A stretch of 64,000 nt of DNA. Origin: an uncultured Acidimicrobiales bacterium. GTDB lineage: Bacteria; Actinomycetota; Acidimicrobiia; Acidimicrobiales; Bin134. Location: NCBI GenBank assembly GCA_951813325.1, contig OX638350.1:2399954-2463953 (forward strand), given 5' to 3'. This document shows, in pieces, positions 1 to 11,700 of this stretch. The stretch's first letter is position 1, and the number at the start of each line of letters is the position of its first letter. The translations under genes and the position numbers were made by a program. The notes beneath the pieces are model-generated. The model ran no database searches and had not been told where the DNA came from. It saw only the letters and a program-made list of their open reading frames with translations.

Positions 1-1
1 C

Positions 2-127
2 CGCTATGTGAAACTCACCGACGAGTTCCCCATGACCATCACCGGAAAGATCCAGAAGTACCTGATGCGGGAGACCTCCATCAAGGAACTCGGACTGGAT
101 GATTCAGCCAGGAGGCAACATGCATAA
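2..127 (+). CDS. acyl-CoA synthetase (AMP-binding), C-terminal end only
   Basis: Only the last 41 codons are inside the window; the gene enters from the left edge. The readable tail contains the motif TITGKIQKYLMRE, the typical C-terminal signature of acyl/aryl-CoA synthetases of the ANL superfamily, in which the lysine of the GKIQK segment is the conserved adenylation lysine. The enzyme would activate a carboxylic acid with ATP and load it onto CoA; the substrate cannot be told from the tail. The stop codon overlaps the start of the next gene by 8 nt, which suggests co-transcription with the sulfotransferase. Confidence 0.85.
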   Translation, partial: RYVKLTDEFPMTITGKIQKYLMRETSIKELGLDDSARRQHA

Positions 128-1382
128 GACCGGCAATGCCACGGATCACACCGGCCACCTGAAGCGCCCCAACTGGGTGCGGCGTCTGAACCTGTTCGGG
201 ACCGCGGTGGGCGACCCGGCCCGCTTGGTGGGCTTGGATGCCGACGAGATGCTGGCGGTGGCCGCCGAGTCGGTGGGGCTTTCGGATTTCGGAGACGAAC
301 CGGGTTGGGATGCCGGCTATCGGGCTCTGTGCGCTGCCCTGAATGAGGATGCCCACCTCAATGTGGTCGGGCGGCTCAGCGCCCGGGCCGAGATCACTCG
401 CAATCTGCAAACCCGGCTTCGCCTCGTTCACTACTGGCAGGCAAACCCCGAAGCCCTGAAGGCCGAGATTGCCAAGCCCGTGGTCATCTCCGGGCCGCCC
501 CGCACCGGGACCTCCATCTTGCTGGAGCTGTTGGCGCTGGACCCCAACTTGCGGCCGGTGCGGGGATACGAGGCCCACTTCCCGCTGGGCACGCTGCCGG
601 GCACCGGGGCCGACCCGCTGGCGTGCAGCGAGCCCGAACAGGAGTTCTGGGCCGACATCCAGCCCGAGTTCATGACCATGCACGAGCTGCGCAGCGACCT
701 GCCCGTGGAGTGCGTCCACTTCTGCCAACCGGAATTTCGCAGCTGGCACTGGCCGATGATGCACGCCATCGGCGACCTATCCGTTCGAGGCGTGCCTCTT
801 GACTTCGACGCCGTGTACCGGTGGCACCAGTCGTTTCTACGGACCTTGCAGCACATCGACGGCACACCGGCTCAGTTCCTTTTGAAGTCGCCAGCCCATA
901 TGGGGACGTTGCCGTCCCTCTTTGCCGCCTACCCCGACGCCCGGGTGATCCTCACCCACCGCGACCCGATCAGGTTCATCGGCTCGGCGGTCAACATCAC
1001 CACCACCCTGCATTGGTTGAGAAGCGATGCGGTAACTCCGAGTGAAAACGGCCCGAAGATGTTGTCCATCTACCAGCTGATGATGGACATGGTCATGGGC
1101 CAGCGGGCCTCAGGAGAGATCCCCGGCGACCAGATCGCCGACCTGTTGTTCCGCGACCTGATGAGCGACCCGGTAGCCGCGGTGCGATCCGCCTACGACC
1201 GCCTCGGCTTGGAGTTCTCCGACGCGTTGGCCGACACCATCCCCGCCTATCTGGCCGAAAAACCAAAGGACAAGTTCGGCAAGCACGTCTACGATCCGGT
1301 CGCCCTCGGCCTGGACGAGTCCACCATCCGCGCCCATTTCTCCGACTACATCGCCTGCCACAACATCCCCCTCGAAGACTGA
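120..1382 (+). CDS. sulfotransferase family protein
   Basis: A 420-residue protein of the Sulfotransfer_3 type. The PAPS-binding P-loop is visible as GPPRTGTSILLE near residue 124, and the 3'-phosphate-binding region as THRDPIRFIGSAVN near residue 280. The family moves a sulfonate group from PAPS to a hydroxyl or amine; actinobacterial members of this length often act on lipids or small alcohols, but the acceptor here is unknown. I chose the ATG at 120 because AGGAGG lies 4 nt upstream; an ATG at 99 in the same frame has no such site. The start overlaps the end of the acyl-CoA synthetase, so an operon is likely. Confidence 0.85.
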   Translation: MHKTGNATDHTGHLKRPNWVRRLNLFGTAVGDPARLVGLDADEMLAVAAESVGLSDFGDEPGWDAGYRALCAALNEDAHLNVVGRLSARAEITRNLQTRLRLVHYWQANPEALKAEIAKPVVISGPPRTGTSILLELLALDPNLRPVRGYEAHFPLGTLPGTGADPLACSEPEQEFWADIQPEFMTMHELRSDLPVECVHFCQPEFRSWHWPMMHAIGDLSVRGVPLDFDAVYRWHQSFLRTLQHIDGTPAQFLLKSPAHMGTLPSLFAAYPDARVILTHRDPIRFIGSAVNITTTLHWLRSDAVTPSENGPKMLSIYQLMMDMVMGQRASGEIPGDQIADLLFRDLMSDPVAAVRSAYDRLGLEFSDALADTIPAYLAEKPKDKFGKHVYDPVALGLDESTIRAHFSDYIACHNIPLED

Positions 1383-1397
1383 TCCGCGGGTGGAGAA

Positions 1398-1775
1398 ATG
1401 AAACCACAGGTCAAGAAAATCATCCATGTGCAGATTGCCATTCCGGAAAGCGGCGAGGAGGAGGCGCGGGCGTTTTACGGCGGCCTGCTGGGGCTGACTG
1501 AAGTCGCCAAACCGCCGGAGCTGGCCAAGCGGGGCGGCTGCTGGTTCAAGCTGCCGGAGGGCACGTGCGGGCAACTGCACTTGGGAGTTGACATGGAATT
1601 CCGTCCGGCCAAGAAGGCGCATGTGGCTTTTCTGGCCGCCGACGTGGCTGAACTGGCCGAGATGGCTCGATCACATGGCTATGAGGTCGTCGAGGACCAG
1701 GCCGATGGAACCGAGCAGGTGTACTTCTACGACCCGTTCGGGAACCGCTTAGAGTTCATGGGAAAGGAGGCGTGA
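1398..1775 (+). CDS. VOC family (glyoxalase/bleomycin-resistance fold) protein
   Basis: A 125-residue single-domain vicinal-oxygen-chelate protein. It begins with an HVQIAIP strand that would supply the first metal ligand (His), has the usual AFYGGLLGL helix, a central HVAF strand, and ends with the DPFGNRLEFM motif that carries the conserved terminal glutamate. Possible roles are lyase, isomerase, dioxygenase or drug binding; the sequence alone does not choose among them. It lies 15 nt after the sulfotransferase and its stop overlaps the start of the arsI-like gene (TGATG), so the three are probably one transcript. Confidence 0.8.
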   Translation: MKPQVKKIIHVQIAIPESGEEEARAFYGGLLGLTEVAKPPELAKRGGCWFKLPEGTCGQLHLGVDMEFRPAKKAHVAFLAADVAELAEMARSHGYEVVEDQADGTEQVYFYDPFGNRLEFMGKEA

Positions 1776-2203
1776 TGAGATTGCAGCTTGCGCTGAACGT
1801 GTCGGACCTGGATCAAGCGGTGGAGTTCTACTCCCGCCTATTCGGCGTGGAACCGGCCCGGCGCCGACCGGGGTACGCCAACTTCGCCATCGACCAGCCA
1901 CCCCTCAAGCTGGTCCTGTTCGAGGCCGGCCACGATTGCAACGACGACGGATGCTTCGACGGCGCCGGCGGCACCATCAACCATCTTGGAGTGGAGGTTG
2001 AAACCACCGATGAGGTGCTCGACGCCGAGCGCCGCCTAAGGGTTTCGGGGCTGGAAACCACCGGAGTGGACGACACCCAGTGCTGCTTCGCCGAGAAGAC
2101 CGAAACCTGGGTCACCGACCCCGACGGCACCGCCTGGGAATGGTACGTCCGCACCGGCAACAGCGAAATCTTCCAAAACGAGGTGGTCGGCACTCGGGGC
2201 TGA
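1775..2203 (+). CDS. arsI: ArsI/CadI-type VOC protein, probable C-As lyase
   Basis: A 142-residue VOC protein with the features that mark ArsI, the Fe(II)- and O2-dependent lyase that cuts the carbon-arsenic bond of trivalent organoarsenicals. Visible are the N-terminal LQLALNVSDLDQAVEFY, the RRPGYANFAI segment, NHLGVEVE, a vicinal cysteine pair (DTQCCFAEK, residues 103-104) that binds As(III), and TDPDGTAWEWY. Gln4, His70 and Glu122 match the expected metal ligands. The ATG at 1775 has GGAGG 4 nt upstream and overlaps the previous stop; a GTG at 1772 is less well placed. No arsR, arsM or arsenic efflux gene is next to it, so a CadI-like metal-responsive protein is the alternative. Confidence 0.75.
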   Translation: MRLQLALNVSDLDQAVEFYSRLFGVEPARRRPGYANFAIDQPPLKLVLFEAGHDCNDDGCFDGAGGTINHLGVEVETTDEVLDAERRLRVSGLETTGVDDTQCCFAEKTETWVTDPDGTAWEWYVRTGNSEIFQNEVVGTRG

Positions 2204-2359
2204 GACTGGGCAGTTCAGACCCCAAATATTGCTTACCCATATTCGAGCATGGGCCATCCCCTGGCCGTGTTACTACGAGTTCCTCGGTGTGGTGACGAAC
2301 CGCAAGATCTGGAAGGAGGCAGCCAGACCGCCGGAGCAGGCTTAGCAGCAACTGCGTGA

Positions 2360-2632
2360 GCAACCAGCGAGGCTGCCCGACGCAGGCAACTATGGTCCAA
2401 CGGCGAGCGGCCTGTCGAGTCAACGCTGAACATCTACTATATGGCCTGCGCAACGCATCCTGATCATCTTGAAATCAACTCATCAGAGGTGTGCGAGGCA
2501 CGCTACTTCCAGCGCTCGGAGCTGCCCGACAAACTGGCGTTCCCCGGCCATATTTGCCCGGTGCTCGAAACCTGGAAGGCCGCTGCTGACGACAGGGAAT
2601 CAGCGGTTGTTAAACCAAGCACCAGGAATTGA
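2360..2632 (+). pseudogene. decayed Nudix hydrolase fragment
   Basis: An open frame of about 90 codons reads like the C-terminal third of a Nudix hydrolase: LNIYYMACATHPDHLEIN, then EVCEARYFQRSELPDKLAF, then PGHICPVLETWKA. The Nudix box (GX5EX7REUXEEXGU) is absent, and the frame is closed upstream by TGA at 2357, so the catalytic part has been lost. No convincing start or ribosome site was seen. The rest of the gap between the arsI-like gene and the giant gene (2204-2757) holds nothing else I can support. Confidence 0.4.
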
Positions 2633-2757
2633 ATTCTCAACCGAAATCCACACTGGAGACTGCTGCAACACCCGATCTAGCGTGGCGGCAACACTGTCCT
2701 CGGCGAGGTAGAGACCGTGGGAATGCTGTGGCGCCGGCCAGCCGGCAGCCTCCCCTC

Positions 2758-5700
2758 TTATCTTCTCGTGCGACGCCGCACTACAGCGATGAGAAATACA
2801 CCGGCGACTATCCCAATAAATGCCAACAAGAAGAGCCACCAGGGGACCGCTCGCCCTCCGCTTTCGGCCTCAGGCTGCGCTGGCTCCGCTGTGGCCGTGG
2901 GTTCGGGCACCGTCTCATAGGTGGGCACCGGCGCCGGTGCTGGCGTCGCCCTGGGCACCGTTCTCGGCGTTGAAGTAGCCCCAAGCTCCGGCGTCGGCGT
3001 AGGTGCAGAACTCGGAGTTGGTTCAGCCGTAGGCTCCGGCATGGGCGTCTTCGCGGGATCCGGCGCGGGCGTGGACGCGGATTCCGGCGTGGGCGTGATC
3101 GTCGGAACCGGCGTGGGCGTGATCGTCGGAACCGGCGTGGGCGTGATTGTCGGAACCGGCGTGGGAACCGGCGTGGGCGTGATCGTGGGTGTATTCGTGG
3201 GACTTGGCGTGGGCGTATTCGTCGGAACCGGCGTGGGCGTGATCGTGGGTGTATTCGTGGGACTTGGCGTGGGCGTGATCGTCGGAACCGGCGTGGGAAC
3301 CGGCGTGGGCGTGATCGTGGGCGTATTCGTCGGAACCGGCGTGGGTGTAGGCGTGGGAACTCGGATGGGAACCGGCGTGGGTCTAGGCGTAGGCGTGGCC
3401 GTAGGCGTAGGCGTGGCCGTAGGCGTAGGCGTGGCCGTAGGCGTAGGCGTGGCCGTAGGCGTAGGCGTGGCCGTAGGCGTAGGCGTGGCCGTAGGCGTAG
3501 GCGTGGCCGTAGGCGTAGGCGTGGCCGTAGGCGTAGGCGTGGCCGTAGGCGTAGGCGTGGCCGTAGGCGTAGGCGTGGCCGTAGGCGTAGGCGTGGCCGT
3601 AGGCGTAGGCGTGGCCGTAGGCGTAGGCGTGGCCGTAGGCGTAGGCGTAGCCGTGGTGTTGGCCTGAGGCTCGGCCTCCGCGTCTGCCTCGGCACCGGCG
3701 CCGACGATGTTCACCGCCCGGACCTGTAAATCGTATCTACGGTTATTGGTCAACTCCGTGAACTCGTGGGTTCTGGCCCCCGATCCGCCCTCTACCTCTG
3801 CCCAGTCATGGATGTCCATCGTGTGGGCCGAACCGGCGCCTATCAATGCGGTGTGAGATTCGGCGTCCAGCGCTACGGAATAGCCGAAGTGGCCGCCCGC
3901 CTGGCCTGCTTCCTCGATCAGCTTGTTCGACAAGCTCCACCAGATCGGATCGGCAGAGCATTCTCTGGTGAACACGTATGCCGAACCTGAATTCAAGCCG
4001 TTGTCGTCGTCTCCGAACGCTCCGATTAGGGCAGTTTTGCCGTCGACCGCCACCGAATACCCGAACCCATCCTCTGCCTGACCGTCCGGCGCTACGAGCT
4101 TGTCCTCCCTGCTCCAGGTGCCGGAGGAGTCCTTGAAGAATACGTACACTGAACCGGCATCAACGGCACTCTCGTCAACATCGGTAGTCGTTTCGTCGTC
4201 CTCACGGTCATCCAGGTAGGCCCCAACCACGAAGAAGTTGCCGTCAACCCCGACGGAGACGCCGAAGGAGTCACCTGGATTCCCGTCGTCAGTGGTCATC
4301 TCCGTACCGACGTCCCAGTTGCCTTGGCTGTCCCTGGTGAATATGTGAACCGAACCGGCGTCAATGCCCCTGGTGTCGTCCCCGGGCTCCCCTATTGCCG
4401 CCGTGTCGCCGTCCAGGGCTACGGACGTCCCGAAGTAGTCGTCATGGGCGGCACCGGAGGCGGTGAGCTTGTCTGTCTGCGTTCTGTGGACTCCCGAGGA
4501 TGGAGCGTTGCCCCACTCACCGTTGGACTTGGTGAAGACGTAGACCGAACCGGAATCTTCCAAATAGTTGTCCTCATCGTCGTCTCCGTACGCCCCCACC
4601 AGCGCCGTGTCACCGCTCACCACCACCGAATGTCCGAAGTAGTCGAGCGCCTTGCCGTCGGAGGCGGTCAGCTTGGCCACCTGGCTCCATATGCCGCTAG
4701 CCCTGGTGAACACATAGGCCGAGCCGGAATCGACGCCGTTGTCGTCGTCCCCGGACGCCCCGATCACCACAGTCTCGCCGTCCACTGCCACCGATATCCC
4801 AAAGTTGTCGTAGGCCTCGCCGCCGAAGGCGGTGAGCTCGACCCCCTGGTCCCACACCACGCCGCCACTCCTGGTGAAGACGTAAGCGGCGCCGGAGTCA
4901 ACCCCATTGGAGTCGTCCCGATAAGCGCCCACTACCGCGATGTCGCCATCCACGGCTACCGAATAGCCAAACTTGTCGTCCTCTGCGACATTGGAGGGGG
5001 TGAGCTCACTGGCCTGGAAACGCAAGACCTCGTAATGCGCGACCACAGAGTCTGCGGGAGCCTTCCAGGTCAGCCTCACCTTCCCATCTAGTTCTGTCAC
5101 TTCGAGGTCGGTCGGCGCTCTGGGTTTGGCCGGTAGGGGCACCGCGTCGACCTCGTTGGACTCAGCGCTATATTCGTCATCAGCGGTCCCTTGGCCCACC
5201 AGGTCCACCGCCCGGATTCGGAACTTGTACGTATCGCCGTCAGTCAGGCCGGTAACCGTGTAGCCGATGGTGAATTGGCTGATGTCTGCGGTGTCGCCGA
5301 GGGCGATGTCCGCCCAATCCGTTGGCCAGACGCTGAAGTTGCCATCGGTGTCCGCCTTGAGTTGCTGGTATTGGTATTTGTCGATCGAGGAGTCGTCGGG
5401 GTTCTCCCAGTTCAACTCTATTTCCTGGTGCCGCCCCGTTGCTGTGAGATCAGTCGGCGGGCTTGGCGCTATCGGCACAGGAGTACCGTTCATATCGAGT
5501 TCAACACCGGTAGGCGTGGCAGACACAGCGTTTGAGGGCGTGCCTTCCTCTGTGGTTCCGTTCAGAACATCCAGAGCGCGGACCACAAACTCGTACTCTG
5601 TGTCGTTGGCGAGTCCGGTCACCGTGTGTCCCAGGGTCGTGTCCCGTGTTAGGACGCTCATAGCAACCCAGATGCCCCAGCTGTCCCAGCTATCGGGGTC

Positions 5701-8700
5701 CAACCTCGCGCGTTGCCGGTATTGCCACCCGTCGATCGAAGAGTCACTTGGGTCGGGCCAGCTAAGCCGCACCTGAGTGTCGCCTGCCAGTGCGGTGAGG
5801 GTTGGCGCGGCCGGTTTCGTGCTTGCGGGCGTGCCATTGATCGTGGTCGGGGGGCCGTGCCCGATCACGTTCACCGCCCGTATCGCAAACGTGTATGCGG
5901 TGCCGTTGCTGAGGCCAAGCACCGTGTATCCGTCGGTGTCCGGCCCGCTGTCCGGAATGCTCATGAATTCCGTCCCGCCGTCGGTGCTGTACTCGTAGTG
6001 TGTGATGGTGCCGGTACCAGAGCTGGCGGTGGCCGCTGTCCAACTCAGCGCTACCTGGGTGTCCCCATTGGCCGCCGACAACCCGACCGGTGCGGCTGGC
6101 AGGCCCAGCGGAGTGGCGCTGACACCGTCCGAGGCGGGGCCAGCGCCGCTTTCGTTGATCGCACGGACCTGGAAGCTGTATTCCATTCCGTTGGCCAGGA
6201 CGGCATCAGGATCGTCGAGATCGGCGGTGACCACATGTGAGACGGTGCCCGAGTCGCTGGAGCCTATGTCCACCCAGTCCGGGATGCCCAGCACGTGGAC
6301 CGAGCCGGCGTCGGCGTCCAAGGAGCCGTTGCCGTTGGCGTCATGGTCGTCGCTGTACGCCCCGACGAGCGTGAGAGCACCCCGTCGGGCATCTTCGTCC
6401 ACTGCCACCGACCATCCGAACCTATCGCTGGTCGCGCCTTCAGGGGCGGTGAGCTTGAGGGTTTCGAAAGTTCTGGCCCAGCCCAAGTCAGGCCGGGTGA
6501 AAACATACGCCGAGCCGGAATCGCGGCCATTGTCGTCGTCTTGCCACGACCCGACCACCACGGTGTCGCCATCTACCGACACCGACACTCCGAAGTTGTC
6601 TCCGGCTGCGGCGTCGGAGGCGGTGAGCTTGGACTTCTCGCCCCATACCCCCGATTCCCTGGTGAAGACGTAGGCCGCGCCCGAACCGGCACCGATCCCG
6701 GGGTCGCTGTGCTGCCTTGCTCCAATGACCGCGGTGTCGCTGTCCAGCGCCACGGAAAACCCGAAGTAGTCGCTCGGCTGGAGGTCCGAGGCGTTCAGCT
6801 TAACCGTCTCGGTTCCGTCGCTCCAGCCTTCGACCGGCTTTTCGAATAGGTAGGCCGAACCGTTTCCTGTCTGACCGAATTGTTGAGACGACCCGAAAGC
6901 CCCGGCCAATACGGTGTCGTTGTCCACCGCTACCGAGTAACCCAACCATGCCAGCGAAAAGGGGTCGGAGGCGGTGAGCCTGGCCTTCTGGCTCCACGCG
7001 TTGTTGGATCTGGTGAAGACATAGGCCGCACCCGCACTCGTACTGCCCCTGACGTCGGCGAGGCGAGACCCGATCACCAGGGTGCTGCCGTCCAGATCCA
7101 CGGAACCTCCGAACAGGGAATACGCATCGGGGGTGGTGGCAGTCAGCGTGGCCGCCTTGCTCCACCCGTTGCTGGACTTGGTGAAGATATAGACCGCACC
7201 GGAATTTGTAACGGTAGTCCCGTTGGCGTCTGAGCCGTCGTACGCGTGGGCTCCAACAACCACGGTGTCTCCGTCCACCGCGACGGACCATCCGAACTGG
7301 TCGCCCGTATTCTCGCCGTCGAACTTGGCCGCCTGGCTCCAGACACCGCTGGAGTTCCTGTCGAAGATGTAGGCCGAACCCCGCCTGTTTTTTACCCGGT
7401 CCGCCCCGACCACGGCAGTGTCACCGTCGATTGCTATGGCGATCCCGAAGTGTCCGCCGGCAGATCCATCGGAGGCAGTGAGAAAGTCCTCTGGGATCAC
7501 CTCGGATATCTGATATTTCTCTATGGTCGAATCGTTGGGATCGTCCCAGCTCAGCTTCACTTGAGCATCGCCCGCCTGCGCCAACAGCCCAGTCGGCTTG
7601 GCCGGCTTCCCGGGTCTGGGGATGACGCGGGCGCTGTTGGACCTCGGCCCGGCGCCGGGCTCGTTCACCGCACGGACCCGGAACCAATACCCGTGGTAGT
7701 TGGTCAGGCCAGTCGCCGTGTGGGACGTGGTCGCCGCTCCGCTTTGGGATATGTCGGACCAGTCGCCGATGTCCAGCGCATAGGCCGCACCGGATTGGCT
7801 GGCAGGGTCGTCGGCCAGGTACGCCCCCAACACCGCCGTATTCCCGTCCAGGGCCGCCGACCATCCGAAATAGTCGCTCCTCGCGCCGTCCGGCGCAATG
7901 AGCTTGGCCGTCTCGCTCCAAGCACCGGATTCCCTCGTGAACAGGTAAGCCGCGCCGGACGCATAGCCGTTGTCTCCGTCTTCGGCAGCCGCTATCAGGG
8001 CCAGGTCGCCGTCCACCGCGACCGATGATCCGAAATAGTCGCTCGCTTCGCCATCGGAGGCAGCCAGCTTGGCGGTCTCGGTGGCGTCGTCCCAGCCCCC
8101 TGCGGGTCTCGTGAACAGGTAGGCCGCACCGGACCTAAGCTTGCCATCCGTCGGATGGGCATACGACCCGATCGCGACGGTATTGCCGCCCACCGCCACG
8201 GTGCGCCCAAAAAAGTCGAATTGCACGCCGTCGGAGGGGGTCAGCTTGGCGGTCTCGGTGGCGTCGTCCCAGCCCCCTGGGGGCCTGGTGAACAGGTAAG
8301 CCGCGCCAGTCATAACGTCCGCGCCGTCCAGGCCCGACTCCGCCCCCGCCACCACGATTTCGCCGTCTATTGCCACCGAGGTTCCGAAGGTGTGGTTTGT
8401 GCTGCCGTCGGAGGCGGTGAGTTTGGCGGCATCGCTCCACACACCGCCGACCCTGGTGAACACGTAGGCCGAACCGGCATCTGCTCTGTCGACGCCGCCG
8501 ATATTGAGGGTGTCTTGTCTCGCCCCGATGACCGCGGTGTCGCCGTCCACCGCTACCGAGAACCCGAACCAGTCGTCCTCCGCCCCGTCGCCGGGGATCA
8601 ACTTGGCGGTCTCTATCCTGTGGTCTCCGGAGGGCGCAAGGTTGCCCCACTCGCCGTTGGACCTGGTGAACACGTACGCCGAACCGGACTCGTCGCCATT

Positions 8701-11700
8701 GTCGTCGTCGCGGTATGCCCCGACCACGACGGTGTTGCCGGACACTGCCACGGACTTCCCGAAGTTGTCATTGTCCGCGCCATCTGAGGCGGTCAGCCTG
8801 ACCTGCCCGGCCCAGGCGCCGGATACCGAGGCCCTGGTGAATACGTAAGCAGCCCCTTTGCCTCCGTTGTCCCCAGGCGCCCCGACGACGGCGGTATTGC
8901 CGTCCACCGCCACGGATTGCCCGAGTTGGCCGTCCGGCGGGCCGCCAAAGCGGGTCAGCTTGCCCAGCTCCAGCCGCCGCAACTGGTACTCATCGATTGT
9001 CGCGTTGTCGGGATAGTTCCAGAAGAGCCCAGCCTGGCCGTCGCCCGGCGCGGCCGAAAGGTCAACAGCGGCGGGAACCATCAAGACGTCCAGAGTGGAT
9101 GCCAAGCCGTCGCCGTAGGGGCTCACCGCGCGCAACGCCAGTGTGTGGGTTGTGCCGTTGGACAGGCCGGTGACGGTGTAAGCTGTTGTGGTCGTATTGC
9201 TGGCTTCGACAGAGTTGAAGTTGGTGCCGCCATCGGTGCTGAACTCGTAGCCGGTGATTGCGGGGTCTTGCGGATCGAGCCACATGAGCACAACCCGGCC
9301 GTCGCCCGGCGTGGCCGACAGGCTCGCCGGGGCGTCCGGCACGGGCATGGGCGTGGCCGACGCGGTGGATGCCGGGCCAGCGCCGGAAGAGTTCACCGCC
9401 CGTGCTCGGAACCAGTACTCCTGGAAATTGGCCAGACCGGTTATCTGGTGGGACGTGGTCGTCGCTCCGCTGTCGCTGGTGTCGGCCCACCGCTCTATGT
9501 CGAACACATAGGCCGTATCGGCATTGGGCGCGCCGACCACGATCCGGTCGCCGTTCACCGCAACGGCGCTACCGAGTCTGTCTTGTGCCGCGCCATCGGA
9601 CGCGCCCAGCTTGACCTCCTCGTTGGTGTCGACCCAGCCGCCGCCGGGTTCGATGAAAACGTATGCCGAGCCGGAGTCGGAGCCGGAGTCGTCATTGCCA
9701 TAGGCCCCGACCGCCACGATGCCGTCGTCCACTGCGACGGAATACCCGAAGAAGTCGCTGCCGTCGCGGTCGGAGGCGGTGAGCTCGGCCGTCTCATTGC
9801 CACTGGCCCAGACCGTTTCGGGCTTGACGAACACGAACGCCGCACCCGCATCATTGTCGGCACCCCTGGCCCCGACCACGATGATGTCGCCGTCTATCGC
9901 CACGGAACGACCGAAGTACTCCAGGTCCGCGCGGGTGGAGGCGGTGAGCTCGGCCGTCTCATTGCCGCTGGCCCAGACCGTTTCGGGCTTGACGAACACG
10001 AACGCCGCACCCGCATCATTGTCGGCACCCCTGGCCCCGACCACGATGGTGTCGCCGTCAGCCGCGACTGATATCCCGAGGCTGTCGCCAGCCGCGGCGC
10101 TGGAGGCGGTGAGTTTGGCCGTCTCTCTGCTATTGACCCAGCCCGTGCTGGGCTTTATGAACACGTAAGCAGCACCCTTCGCGCCGTCGTGGTTGTGCGC
10201 CCCGACTGCAACGGTGTCACCGTCAACCGCAACCGCATTCCGGCCGAATTCGTCATCTGCGACCCCGTCGGAGCCGGTGAGCTTGGCAGTCTCTATTCTG
10301 TGATCTCCCGAAGCTGGAGCGCTGCCCCACTCATCGCCGGACTTGGCGAACACGTAGGCCGAACCGGAATTATCGCCATTGTCGTCGTCGCGAAACGCCC
10401 CAACCACGATGGTGTCGCCGTCGAAGGCCACCGAACTCCCGAACTCGTCGTCTTGGGCGGCATCGCTGGCTTTGAGCTTGGCTGTCTGGGTCCAGTCCCC
10501 GTTGGAATCGCGAGCGTACACGAGCACAGCGCCGGAGTCCTCGGCGATGTCGTCGTCGTCGGGCATGCCGACCACCGCCGTGTCGCCGACCACCGCCACG
10601 GAATCTCCCAGGGCATCGCCGTTGCCACCGGTGAGCTTCCCACCTTCGAAATGCTGCCATAGCTGATACTTCTCTATGGTGGCGTTGCCGGGGTCTCCCC
10701 AGGAAAGTTCGACCCGCTGGTCGCGCGCCGTGGCCGTGAACCCCGTCGGAGCGCCCGGCAACATCACCACGGTCTGGGTGGATGCCAGACCGTCGCCGGC
10801 ATCGTTGACCGCGCGCACCTCAAATGTGTAGGTCGTGCCGTTGGCTAGATTCCCAACGGTGTGTTTGAACCTGCCCGTTTCACTGGAGTCGATTTCGGTG
10901 AGAGCGATGTTGGTGTAGCTCGCGCCGCCGTCGGTGCGATATTGATATTTGGTGATGTAGTCGTCTTGCGGGTCGTCCCAGGAAAGCACCACATGGCCGT
11001 CGCCCACTGTGGACTCGAGATTGGCCGGGGCATTCGGGGGCTCGAGTTCTTCGTCGTTTATGCTGATCTTCAAGATGTGGGACTGATAAAACCAGCTTTG
11101 ATATCCGGCACTGAAATAGTGGCGGAAGTCAGCTATTTCCCACCCAGGGGCCTTGCCGGAATCCTGATCTTCGGATGTCGTTGTTTTCAATCCGGGCGGA
11201 GTTCCATCGCCGCTGAAACTCACGTGTACGAAGTACCAGGTTTCGGCAGCCAACTGGGTGTTGTCAGGGGCGGTGAACCGCACGATTCCCGGCTGTATGG
11301 TGGTTGGATTCGCCAAGGTGAGCAAGACCGTGTCGCTCGGGTCGCCCGAATCATCGGCCCTCACCGTCACCGTCAGGTCCCCGTCACCTGGAGCACTTTG
11401 AAAGTGCAGGTCGATACTGCCTAGCACATAGCCATTCCCATCTGTGCCAGTGCGGAATTGCTGAGCCTGGTCGAGGGCCACATCGGCGTCCGCACCAACA
11501 CCGGTGGCGGTAGGCTGGCCGATGTTGCTGACGTACACGGGCACATACGGGTTCGTCGTCGAAACGCTCAATCCGGCCGCCGCGTCGGCAATCGGCTCTA
11601 TGGTGGCGGCGAGGGCTGGCGGGGCTGCCGTCAAAGACATGTTCACCGTGGCCGCGGCTGTGCCGCCGTTGCCGTCGCTCACCGTGTAGGTGAAGGAGTC

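Noticed and set aside
3388..3653. CRISPR-like tandem repeats
   Set aside because: The units are contiguous without spacers and are in frame inside a protein stalk, so this is a coding minisatellite and not a CRISPR array.
2921..3667. Plus-strand open frame rich in Gly-Val repeats
   Set aside because: It is the complement of the Thr-Pro minisatellite of the giant minus-strand gene; a repeat with no stops in one frame has none in the other either.
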